Shown one piece after another: positions 43,669 to 54,449 of a stretch of 64,000 nucleotides of DNA (within the stretch, counting starts at the first letter, position 1; the number at the start of each line of letters is the position of its first letter). Made by a program: the position numbers and the translations under genes. The notes beneath the pieces were generated by a model. The model did not search any database and was not told where the DNA came from. It saw only the letters and a program-made list of their open reading frames with translations. Source of the stretch: Acholoe squamosa (Eukaryota; Annelida; Polychaeta; Phyllodocida; Polynoidae); NCBI GenBank assembly GCA_949317995.1, contig OX439039.1, forward strand, positions 15,553,282 to 15,617,281, in the 5' to 3' direction.

Positions 43669-44274
43669 ATAATTCACTCACGCTTCACGAAATTCACTCA
43701 AGCTTCATGTTTCATCAGTCTTTACGAGAAAGGCCACAGCTTAGCTATACATTGTCATATACCAATGGGATTGCATAAACAAGGAGAAAAGAGGTTGTAC
43801 TACATATCTAGAGTCATTTATACAGACATAAGACCCATCTTGACTCACTACTGTGACTTCAAAAAATAAATTACATAATTTCTACACTTCTCGCAATGTG
43901 TGCATATTATGTGGTACAGAAATATATCTTAACATACAACAATTACTCTTTTTTGATACCTCAGACAGGTCTATTGTGGAATAGAAATGGTACAAACACC
44001 ATACAAGATGATAGGTTAACCTCATGACACTTTACCTTTAAACATCCAAAACCCCTACATGCTTCACTCACGCTTCATGTTTTATCAACCTTTACAAGAA
44101 TGGTCACAGCTCATTATACAACATCATAATTATACCAATAAGAACACTCAGAGAACAAATGAAGGGGTTGTACTACCTATCTAGGGTCATTTATACACAC
44201 ATAAGGCCCATCTTTTACTGACCGGTAAAGGACCATGAAGCGTGAGTGAGTTCGGTGAAGCGTGAGTGAATTTG
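43669..44274. mobile_element. MITE with doubled terminal inverted repeats (~606 bp)
   Basis: Each end has two copies of TTCACTCACGCTTCA (with small changes); the right end is the complement of the left over about 42 bp. Between them a ~150-bp segment occurs twice (43700-43850 and 44076-44220: GGTTGTACTACATATCTAG, GTCATTTATACA, ACATAAG). Non-coding. Confidence 0.8.
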
Positions 44275-44636
44275 GTGTGCATTGAAAATCACTATTATCT
44301 ACTTGGCTTGGGTAATTCTCGAAGTACATCAAAAAAAATTTCTATGGAGGTTACCCCCCTAGGGTACCTCTTGATTGTATATAATAAGAAAAATTGTGCT
44401 CTTTTGCAAGGCCTGGATGGTCACTTTGAAAAAAAATTACGCACGCCTCTTCATGTAAAATTCATGTTTGAATGGATATAGAAGACAAATTATGCCCCAG
44501 GACCCACCCAAACGATGTGGAAATCTTAGCTATGACCCCCCACTAAGGAATAAAAATATTATTGGTGGTGTAGAAGTGTTTCCCTTGCTACACCACATTA
44601 ACCATGTACTATATGCCTAGAAAATCTTGGAATGAC

Positions 44637-44638
<2 letters not shown>

Positions 44639-44688
<50 letters not shown>
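44639..44688. repeat. (TA)n microsatellite adjoining the second gypsy element
   Basis: A TA run that ends exactly where the LTR sequence TGTAGCG starts at 44689. Confidence 0.95.
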
Positions 44689-44691
<3 letters not shown>

Positions 44692-45082
44692 AGCGTTCCG
44701 AATACCTGTCATCTTAGCTCTATGGAAAGGACCATGAAGACTCCATCAAATTTAGTATCAACACTGTTTATTGCCTGGCTTCTGGCCACACCATCTAAGC
44801 CGTGAATATCTCTTATCTGCTTTCACCACTGGGCCAAGCTGGGCTATGAGTCTTGACCAGCATGTACCTCCTCTCCCCCCTGTTGGAGAAACACAACCAC
44901 TATATATACGCTTGCCATTCCCCCAACGCTGGCACAGTTGGCACGGTGCCAGCGGCGGTGAACATTCCCCCGAGCGCCGCCAGGCGATGCTCGCTCCTAA
45001 CATGACTCCAAGATCGGTGGCTTCCACGCCCCCATACCAGGATGGTTTCGCTTCCACCGCCTCTCCCTCGGTCTACGCCACA
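44689..45082 (-). repeat. 3' LTR of the second gypsy element
   Basis: On the minus strand it contains a TATA box (GTATATATAG near 44900-44911) and AATAAA (near 44763-44770), and ends in CGCTACA next to the TA run. Confidence 0.9.
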
Positions 45083-45770
45083 CTCTCCCCAACTAATTAA
45101 CAACTTGCGGGGTAGAAGTGTCAATATTACCCTCCTGTGGATGGGTATCCAATTTTGAATAAAACTATCACACCGGTCCCCTAGGTGTCTCTGTGTTATT
45201 TTTATTTACAAGGATAAAGTACATGATATACAGTGCTATAACAATAGATCACTCTACCCGCTCCTATGAGTGGCTTAAAATACTAGTAACCGGCTGTTGT
45301 CCCCTATGCAGCATATATTTACAGGTGATAGCATGCTTTTAAACAGTAATACGACGTCAGCCACCAACAGCAACCTATGTACAACCAGCAGCTCCTCGTC
45401 CCTCGGATGGATCCTCAGCTCCGCTGGTGCCCTCCTCCGACTCCTCCACCGGTGGCTTCCTCCCGCAGTCTCCACTTCTCCGGACCTCCTCAGACTGCAA
45501 CACAAGGTGAGTAGCCCTTTTTGGTACCGTCTCCCACTTTCCATGCTTCGTCTTGTTGTGTCCCCCTGCTTTAGGTGATGGTCCCCCGAGAACCTAATGC
45601 CACGGCTGACCTGTACTCGCTGTACCCGCCAGTGGCCAATTCATCAGTGTTCTCCCCCACCTGTACTGGCCACCTCTCCGCCCCTCTCCGACAGCAGTGG
45701 TTGCTCGGTGGGGTCACTCTCAGCCAGTACAGCCCTGGTAGACTGTGGGGGATCCACCACCTTTGGGCCC

Positions 45771-46142
45771 CTATCCTCCTCCTTGGCTGGTGAACGGGGG
45801 GTGGTTGCCGACCCACTCAGTTCTGGTCGCCAGTTGATATGGTGCCGGTTTGTCAGGACTGCTGTCAAGTCCCCCAGTTATTTGGAATGAATTCTCCTTA
45901 GTGGGAGAGGAATCGGGCTCGTCCGTACCATTCCCCTCCTTTATCAGGGAGCGGGGGATAGGCTTCCCCGCCATTATGGCCTCGTACTCCTTCTCAATAC
46001 TCTGGATATCCAACTTGTCGACAAGTAAGTCCCTCTGTAGGCGGTTTAACATTTTAGTAGGTGTTTCCCCCCCTTCCCCAAACTTCTCCATAATCCTATT
46101 TAACACAAATCGGAGCTTTTTATCCTCCTCTTGGGATAGCAA
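45771..46142 (-). pseudogene. ORF3 fragment of the second gypsy element
   Basis: About 123 residues. DKKLRFVLNRIMEKFGE, GETPTKMLNRLQRDL and GLDSSPDKPAPYQL align with the middle part of ORF3 in the first element. It is open at its 5' side up to the breakpoint. The second half after PYQLATRTEW is unrelated and ends early, so the gene is broken. The comparison supports that the frame at 11639-12217 is really coding. Confidence 0.8.
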
Positions 46143-46182
46143 GTGCTTGCCGGAATCCTCCTCCCGCCTCCCGCCTTAGTTG

Positions 46183-46205
46183 GGACCTTCTAAGATAGAA
46201 GGTCC
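46183..46205. repeat. Perfect hairpin at the truncation point
   Basis: GGACCTTCT-AAGAT-AGAAGGTCC: 9-bp stem, 5-nt loop, beginning within 2-3 bases of the end of recognisable gypsy sequence. Confidence 0.85.
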
Positions 46206-47590
46206 AAGCATGAGGAGCCTTGCGATGGTTAATTTACTGTGTTGAACACATTTGTTTAAACATGTTGTCAGCCCTAAACATTCCCTTCAACACAGGTATT
46301 ACCAGGTCTTAGATTCAACTGATCCCCTGTCACTAAGTTATATATGGTAGTTGATAGCCTGCCATTTACCCGGATTTCCTACAGCCCTGAGATCGTGTAT
46401 GTAAAATGACACACTGAGTCACCATTGTCAGTTGTTATGAACCAGCTGGATATTCTTTCACTTTGGCACAGGGAATAGGATTAGACCCCGGCACCAATAT
46501 CTGACAGCCTGGTAGAGACACTTCCATCCCTGCAATATCCCCTCATAAATATTACGTCATCGTATAAGCTAAGATCATAGCTTTGCTCATTTACAGTAGC
46601 AGGGTATTAAAGACTATGATTTAAGAAGGGCCCGATAAATTTGAAATTGGGTGTCATGAAATTGGTGATTCAAGTAAGGCATTCAATTAATGAAATCGGC
46701 CATCGAAAACGGCACTAGCAGAAGCAAGAAGAGAAGTGAAAAAGAGAGAAAAACCAGAGGACGCCAAAAACCAATGTGCCAAGCAGTGATAGAAAAAGAA
46801 ATTAAATCACTAAACTTGACCGCAGAGTGAGCCACAAAGCTCGCCTTTATATGACAGAGCCACCTGGAGGCAAATGGTGTGGAAAACTACTAGAGCCCCA
46901 CGTGCATGGTCACTTCGTGCGTAACAGAGTCAAGAGAGATGCAATTTAATCATTGATAAGCCTTCAACATTGCAGATTGGTTGAGGAGTGCGGGGCGAAA
47001 TTCCCCTTTCAAAGGGACAGTTCGGCATGCCATAGATGATAACAATGCATTGTACTTCAAACATATAAAAGTCATCCCTTGTACCTCTAGCTGTTATTTA
47101 TTTTTAAAATAGGAATCGTAATGCAGACTCCATTGCTCTTTTATTTTCGCTGGATCCCGTCCCATTCCATTTTGCTGAGCAATGCAGTGCTGTCATCTAG
47201 CGATAAATTGCACTTTCAATGAACCTTCGTTCCTTCAATTACAGATCTCTGACTGTAACTTCTGTGTGGTCTGCTTAGATAAATTATCCATTTATCATCT
47301 ATAAAGACTTCAATGTCCAGGGTCCATGATCTCCTGGGGCACGAAGGGCTCACAGGTTAATCAGACCTCTTGGAGACTTAATCAGACTTAGCAACTCAAA
47401 TAATGTTGCTTATAATGCATTTGACCTTAGCAGACATCTCTGCTCCATCACCTCATGGAATCCTGCTTTGAGGATAACTTGTAAAGTTTGGAGCAAATTC
47501 CGTGAACGTCTGTCTTAAACCTGTAGCAGGAAGAATACATCCCTATTTCTATCTTCATCAAACATGTAAAGAGAAGATTTCTCAGAGGCC
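46206..47590. other. Gene-free stretch
   Basis: No exon-like sequence or repeat family that I recognise. Confidence 0.5.
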
Positions 47591-47596
47591 AGGAGG

Positions 47597-47959
47597 CTGT
47601 TGCTCCTATAGTAAACGGAAGAGCTGGCTAAAAATGCCCTCATTTCCAGTCCTTTCTTTTCATGTAGCTATAACTTGTCCCTTTTGTTGCTCACAAGTGG
47701 TCATTCAAGTACGGTGCTCAAAAAGGGGGATTTGAGTAGGTGCCTAGTTGGGAGAAGTCAGTCAGTAATATAAACTATAAATAAACTATAGAGCGTGTGA
47801 CATGAGTAGGTACCTGGTAGTGCAGCTCTATCTATTTTAAACAAGGCAGTTGACTTTTCAGACTAATGTTGTGAGTGCAAGTACTTAGGTGAAGCAGTGC
47901 ACGACTTGTTTAGAAAAGAGGGCATATACTCACAGCTCTTTTTACAATAGGAGCAACAG
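47597..47959 (+). mobile_element. MITE family 1, copy 3 (363 bp)
   Basis: Same family as 21694 and 40872, slightly longer (small ATAAACTATA insertion near 47775). The flanks extend the inverted repeat to GGCTGTTGCTCC...GGAGCAACAGCC, unlike the GT/AC of the other copies. Confidence 0.87.
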
Positions 47960-48299
47960 CCTACTTAATCTAACGGTTGATTTTCCTAAAGGAAAAACCT
48001 TCGTCAGAACTCTAATTTGTTGCTCGTGGCTATATCTGTAATGCTCCTTCTGTACACGTGTATCTCAATGTGACAAGTATTTGATAGGTATCTCCTTTGG
48101 GGGTGAGGGGATGGGGTAATCAAGAATACACTCTCAGCCGCAATTGTAAATGGGCTATAAAAACCGATGAAGTGCATACAGCAGGATCCAAATCAGGTCA
48201 TTGGTTTTGTACCTACAGCAGGGACTACTGTATTTCAGAATAAGAGACACTCTTCTATAAAACCCTTGTGACGGGCTGACAGTGTAGGGACTGGAAGGA

Positions 48300-48640
48300 A
48301 ACGAGAGGGCGAGAGGCATACTGGGTATAATGGCCAACAGGGAGGCGAAGGAAGATATAGAGGAGGGGGGGGGCGATAAAAAGAGCCACAGAGGTTGAAA
48401 GGGACTCTTCCTTAATCGATACCCTCCTTCCCTTCTAAATCTCCTTGGGTAGCATTGAGGCCTCTTTGCATCCCTCAGTCCCTTTATACAAGACGGTAGT
48501 TAATCGCTAAGTGTCCAGTCCCTCAGGGTGTTTGATGACTGCCTTATTGCTTATTGATCAATAACCCCTCCCTGTGCTGTGTGGATCAGATGTCAACCAG
48601 TCAATGGGGATTATTGGAGGATAGAGGCTCAGATATACTC
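48300..48640 (-). repeat. Segmental duplication, copy in reverse orientation
   Basis: The complement of 48480-48615 matches 54206-54369 and 61629-61790 (TGTATCCTCCA-like, GACTGGTTGACATCTGATCC, TTATTGATCAATAA, GGATGCAA). It is joined leftwards to C-rich sequence also seen beside the other copies. Confidence 0.75.
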
Positions 48641-49214
48641 CACTAGGCAATGGGTACATTCTCACTTTTTCTAATTTGTTGTAAACAGGATTCAACTCAG
48701 CTGAGTCTCATGAAGTCCTGCTTCAAGACTAACTTTTTAAGAAACACTCAGTTGGGATTTATCCTCCTGATTCGTTGTCGTAAATGGTGGGGTGGCTCTT
48801 TGTTGTTACATTTTATATGAAGACTACATTATGATAGGGCGTGGAAAAGGAACCTATAGATGACACATGCCATAGTCTGCCTGCTATAGTCTGGCTTCAT
48901 GAGACATCATTGTTCACTATAGGCTTTCAGCAGTTGGCCGGGGTTCTGTAAATAGTCTAGTCATCTGGGATTTTGTCATGTGCCACGTGTTGACTCTCAT
49001 GGCCTTTCTTTGTAAATACCTACCCTGTAGTCAGCCTACTCTATTCTGTTTTGTTCTCAACCGATATAGAGCCTCGGTCTGAAGAGTATCCACATTGGCA
49101 ATTGTTAGGGTTGGCGAGGAAACACTCCTCTACTCATCTACTCGACGTTTGATTAGAGAACATGTGCTATGGGTACGAGGATGTTTTCAATATATTGAGG
49201 TATAACATAAACTG

Positions 49215-50130
49215 CTTTCCCATCTATTTTGCCTTAAGCATTGGTTCCACTGCCATTAGTCAGTTAATTTTTCGCTAATCCGACGATCTATAGATCGTAT
49301 TGAAAAAACTATAGGAAAACGGTTGGATTAGCACTTGTTTAATTTCACCCGACCAACGGCAGTGGAATTAGTGGTTTACAGCCCCCCCCTCCTCTATACT
49401 AACAGTTCCCCCAACATCTTGCCCAATGTTCCCCTTAAAGCTGTCCTGGTTCTCATCTAGAAGATGCCCTCATTTAATTCACTTTCCCACCTTGTGTATA
49501 CATCATCCAGCACACTTCCCTACAAACAACAGCTTCTACTGCATAATCTCCTAGCTCCCAACCTCTACGCTGCATTCCCTCTAAACCCATTTCCTTAACA
49601 TCCTATGAGATGTAGTGAGTGAAGCCCCTGTCCCAATGTATCAACCCTGCTGCAGGCTATCTGTATACATATTTATATCGCTTTCCCATCTATTTTGCCT
49701 CAAGCATTGGTTCCACTGCCATTAGTCAGTTAATTATTCTCTAATCCGAAGATCTATAGATCGTATTGAAAAAACTATAGGAAAACAGTTGGATTAGCAC
49801 TTGTTTAATTTCACCCGACCAACGGCAGTGGAATTAGTGGTTTACAGCCCCCCCCTCCTCTATACTAACAGTTCCCCCAAGATCTTGCCCATTGTTCCCC
49901 TTAAAGCTGTCCTGGTTCTCATCTAGAAGATGCCCTCATTTAATTCACTTTCCCACCTTGTGTATACATCATCCAGCACACTTCCCTACAAACAACAGCT
50001 TCTACTGCATAATCTCCTAGCTCCCAACCTCTACGCTGCATTCCCTCTAAACCCATTTCCTTAACATCCTATGAGATGTAGTGAGTGAAGCCCCTGTCCC
50101 CATGTATCAACCCTGCTGCAGGCTATGTAT
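49215..50130 (+). repeat. Tandem duplication, 466-bp offset, ~98% identical
   Basis: 49215-49680 repeats at 49681-50130 with only scattered single-base differences. Both contain the same fold-back (49245-49369 and 49711-49835). The second copy is followed by ~35 bp (GTATCGTTATATATCGAAAT...) missing after the first, and both are followed by CTGTATACATATTTATATCG. No coding. Confidence 0.95.
49245..49369. mobile_element. Small MITE-like fold-back (present twice through the tandem duplication)
   Basis: TTCCACTGCC...GCTAATCC on the left and GGATTAGC...GGCAGTGGAA on the right pair with short interruptions; the centre has CGATCTATAGATCG. The second copy is 466 bp further on. Confidence 0.8.
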
Positions 50131-50451
50131 CGTTATATATCGAAATCTTTTATACATGATATCTGTATACATATTTATATCGCTTTATATTGTATATCAT
50201 ATAGTACTACTTGTACACGGTATACACCCCCCCCCCACCGCTACCTTACCTACCTGCTGCGTCCTACCTGTAACCTCAGACCAGCATAGGCTGCCTACCT
50301 ATACACTAGTTTCCATTAAGACTCTGTACAATATGTTGGAATAAATACAACTGCATTATCAACTGACACAAAGTCTTGCCTTTTAGTCATATATAATTGA
50401 TAGCATTTATAGCACATCGAGATATGACCTTATGTACAGGCTATGTTATCA

Positions 50452-50545
50452 TGACAACTGTGACATGTTAGCTGGCCTACACGGCATACAGTGAGGGCCA
50501 ATCACCCAGACACAGTTCTGACACCTGCAACCCCAGCCTTCAGCA
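50452..50545 (-). repeat. Segmental duplication, reverse copy of the 53.4-kb motif
   Basis: The complement carries AGAACTGTGTCTGGGTGATTG, CATACAG/GTATGC, AGCTAACATG and GTTGTCATGATAAC words shared with 53400-53533 and 60296-60423. Confidence 0.7.
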
Positions 50546-50689
50546 GGGCATTTCAACATGTTATGTATAGTTATGGTTTTGAAATGCTCTCCAGAGCTAC
50601 ATCTACAGACATTTTGATATGTTGTAGTTGTAGGAGGCTGTGAACTAGTGCCACATTGAGGCATTTCGACAACTTACTAGAATGGACTG

Positions 50690-53390
50690 AGAGACTGACA
50701 GACTAAACGCCGTTTCTGGTGGATAATCAGTATGACACCAATTGACTTATAGGGCAAATTCCTAGGTTGCTCTCAATCAATGTACCATCAAATCAAAATT
50801 CATACAGCATATATATTGGGCATTCCCATTCACACAGGTATGATACCCTCTGTCTGCCGAATCCTTTATAGCATCATACAGACTGTGCCTTTGTGAATGA
50901 TTTACAATGGTGTCTTTTCAATATTCTCCAGCGTTCTGATAACCGTGTATGCTTTGAATATCTATAGATTGCATCGTCTGTCCCTGTGGCAGAAGAGTAG
51001 TATTGCACATCTTTACAGTTACAGACTTCTTAGCAGGAACATTGATCGAAGAGACTCTTCTGAATCATCTTATGCCCTTGGCATATAAAGAATTTGGTGA
51101 TCCAGCAAATTGCCAAGAAGACCACCTGCCCGAGCCATTCTATATTCAGAGATATTCATGAAATTGAATAATAGAGTCCAGCAGGGAATATTTAAGTGAA
51201 CAACATAATCCATCATAACATGGCAACAATATGAATTGCAATTTTGTTGTACGTTCCCTTCAATCACATTTAAGCAGACTGCTGCATCGATGATGCATAG
51301 CAAGAAAATAAAGAATACCATATGTTTTGACATCTAGAGATCTGTCTCTGTCACTCAGGCCAGTTCTTCAGTACCACTGACATGATCAGCATCTCAAGAA
51401 GACGAAGAAGCCGTTAAGGGGGTCTCAACTGAATATTCTGCTAGACTATGTGCACCGACTCCTTTAATTCATGGTACATCTGTTAAAATACTGAGGGGTC
51501 ATAGCTTACATTATGACGCCATATTCTATTTCAAATGGGTTGGTGAAATACACCTATGTAGGGTGTGTATATTACATGCTATGTAATATGTTAATGCTCC
51601 AAAATGCACACGTCCGTTACACAGCCAATATACGGCCGTTTTCACTCCTATGCTGCCACATTGATAATGCATTGCATCAGAATAAACGGGAAAAAATAGA
51701 TCTACAGGTATCCTTGGTTAAATCAACCCTTCATTGTTAGAGCCTACAGGTGGCCAAGTTGGGAAGTGACCACCTCAATGCGATATTTATTTAGACAATT
51801 GTAACTTTAAAGGGTAGAGGAATAATAAAATCTACTTTAGTTACATATTTATTATTATCTATTAGAAAATCCAGTTCTAATAGGGGTGAGAATGCTCAAC
51901 CTTCAACATAGTAGATTTATGAGTGTATTTCTATAACTCTGATTAAACTTAAAGTTCTGATTAAAGTCATGCGTAAGTGTAATAAGGCATCTATAACAAT
52001 GGAAATGGATACTCTCTCATTATGCATTTCACCTTCTCTTCTTGAATGCTCAATTCTAAATGCAACCCATAATCACAGAAGAGTGACAATGTTATGTCTA
52101 CTCAAACCTACATGTACATTAGCATAGCATACAAAACTATGTTGAACCAAAAAAAAAACAAGGAACAGCTATTCAGAAATTCATAAGAAACAATAAAACA
52201 ATAAAACCGACTGGGTATGCACATGGTACATGAGACAGTCAACATTGGCTATTATCTATAATGGGTGATATTTTCCCAATTATATCCGATGTGAATGACC
52301 TATTGTAGCATATAAATGAGTGTCTGGACCAGTTGTGCGGGAGCATCTATGGGGCTCTTGTCCCATAAAATTAATGGCTCTTATTCAGTAGACGGCTCTC
52401 ATTCCTAAAACACGGTCCTTATCCTTCAAAGCTTCCTAATGCTCAAGCACTACTAGCGATAAATAATATATCCTCTAATACATTTGCATTCCCTTTGTAG
52501 GAATAAGAAAGGGCATACTGCACTAGAACAATGCTTGCCATGAGACGCCAAAATCACAAGGGTTGTGACGTAAGGCCACACTGATTTCTTAGGGCAGTAG
52601 GCCTATGCATTTTTATAGACAGTTTTGAAAATTAAGAGCAGTTGAGGACAATTGTGCTTTAACCCCCAACTGACTGAGGGTTAATTTTGTCAGATATACG
52701 AATAGTCAGTGGAAAGTTAATTAATGCTGCACCTCTGCAGGGTTGCCCCATCCAACTTGCCAGAAGGATTAGTATACCTGCCACCAAACAACATATTTCA
52801 AAGTGTTTTGTGTGCCCGCAGAAAAATGGTCAAAGGGAAAAATGGGCAAGGACAAGAAAATATCAGGACAGCATCAAATGCTTCGGGCCTTCCTAGGTTT
52901 TCAGTGTGCCGCTTCTCACCTCATCAAGGCTTGTGTCTTAAATATAGAGAATTCAATTCATTGTATGTATGGGTTTGTTAGATATAGACTTGCTAATTGT
53001 CAGCCGGTGACATGCATGACATACCGATCTTTCCTATAAGTTCACACACATGCATTGCCAAACTGTATCATTTGAGCACCTAGACAGTATTGCCTGACAT
53101 TCACAGAAAGCTCTATGATGAAAAACTCTGTTCTTTATTTGTAAAGGTAAAACTCTTCAGTCTCCTCATCTTCGGGAAGCAACAAGGTCCCATGTGGTCT
53201 TGAAGTCAATACACTAGGATAAACTGGTCTTTATAGGCTTTCCGCCTTTGTTCTCAAATGAGGAGGTACTTAGCGGTAGCACTTAGTGCAGCTGTGTCAT
53301 ATTAACAAGTTGTCTGTTAAAGCATACTGATCAATGTTATTTACAAAAAGCTGTACGTTTATGAAAGATGAAAACATGTAACAGATTCCT
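50690..53390. other. Gene-free stretch
   Basis: AT-rich; only short unsupported ORFs, without splice context or domains. Confidence 0.5.
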
Positions 53391-53394
53391 GCGC

Positions 53395-54445
53395 ACCTCC
53401 TGGTGTCTGGGAACAGAACTCCAGAGGCTGGGGTTGAGGGGGGCCAAAATACCATCTTGGTAATTGGCCTTCAATGTATGCAGTGTAAACCAGGTAACAT
53501 GCCATATATGTCACAGCTGTCATGACAAGATAGCCCGGAAGTTGAAATGTGCCATCTCATGGTAGACACCTCTATACGAACATTTTGTCTAGACTCACAA
53601 AGGTTCTGAAAACCTGCCTTACAAAAAATGCAATAAAGAGCTATTTGCATTAGAAATGGTTCATAAGGACATTGCATACTTCTTTCATCAAGCACAGCTT
53701 AACATCCTGATTGGACAGAAACTTCCAAATAAAAAATGTTTGCTCAAAGAACACAAAGGGTATCTGCTGGCACCTGACATAATCAATTTCACTGTGGAGA
53801 GATCACCGAACCATCCACGGACCACTGGATGCACACTACACTGAAACCACTTTTAGGATCAATAAGAGAACAGGTCTGGCATGAACAGACTGAACATGTC
53901 TATCCATGGTTTGCGCTATCTATACATCAGTCTCTCACCTTCCTGTAACCTGCAACACAAGAAAAAACAACAAAAAAACATGAGCAGTCAGTAAAATCAA
54001 AACCTGACATGATAAGAGGTAATACAAACATACATTTATCATTATCCTAATCCGTGAATGATGTTCAATGTATCATGAAATCCATCTTTGTTGATATCGT
54101 GGAGATTCCATAGCAAATGAGTCATTTTTTCACTGTTTTTCTGAATTTTCTTTTTTCAATAAAAGCGAACATTCTCCATTGGCAAACAAAAGGTAAGATG
54201 CCCCTGTATCCTCCAAGATAATCCCATTGACTGGTTGACATCTGATCCGCACATAGAGGAGTTATTGATCATTGATCAATTGGGCAGTCACCCTACACCC
54301 AGAGGGACTGGACACTGAGTGGGTAATGGCTGCCTTAGATCTGTAAGGGACGGAAGGATGCAATAAGGTCAGAGGCTCCTCAGGGGTATTAAAGATAGGA
54401 AGAGGGTATTGACTGATATAGAGAGAAATGCCCCCCCACTCCATT
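53395..54445 (+). repeat. Segmental duplication, copy 2
   Basis: 53400-53533 (CTGGTGTCTGGGAACAGAAC ... CAGCTGTCATGACAAGATAG) and 54100-54410 (GACTGGTTGACATCTGATCC, TTATTGATCATTGATCAATT, GGAAGGATGCAATAAGGTCA) match 60296-60423 and 61490-61840 in the same order. The spacing differs by a few hundred bases because of indels. Confidence 0.85.
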
Positions 54446-54449
54446 CAAT

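Larger units (their letters stand above)
44689..46181 (-). mobile_element. 3' fragment of a second gypsy element related to the first
   Basis: A 394-bp LTR (44689-45082, TGTGGCG...CGCTACA on the minus strand), the same polypurine tract and about 1.1 kb of internal sequence remain. The LTR resembles the first element in its ends and layout but is well diverged. Internal landmarks match in order, including the GTAATACGACGTCAG word and the ORF3 middle part. The element stops abruptly near 46181; gag, pol and the other LTR are missing. Confidence 0.9.
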
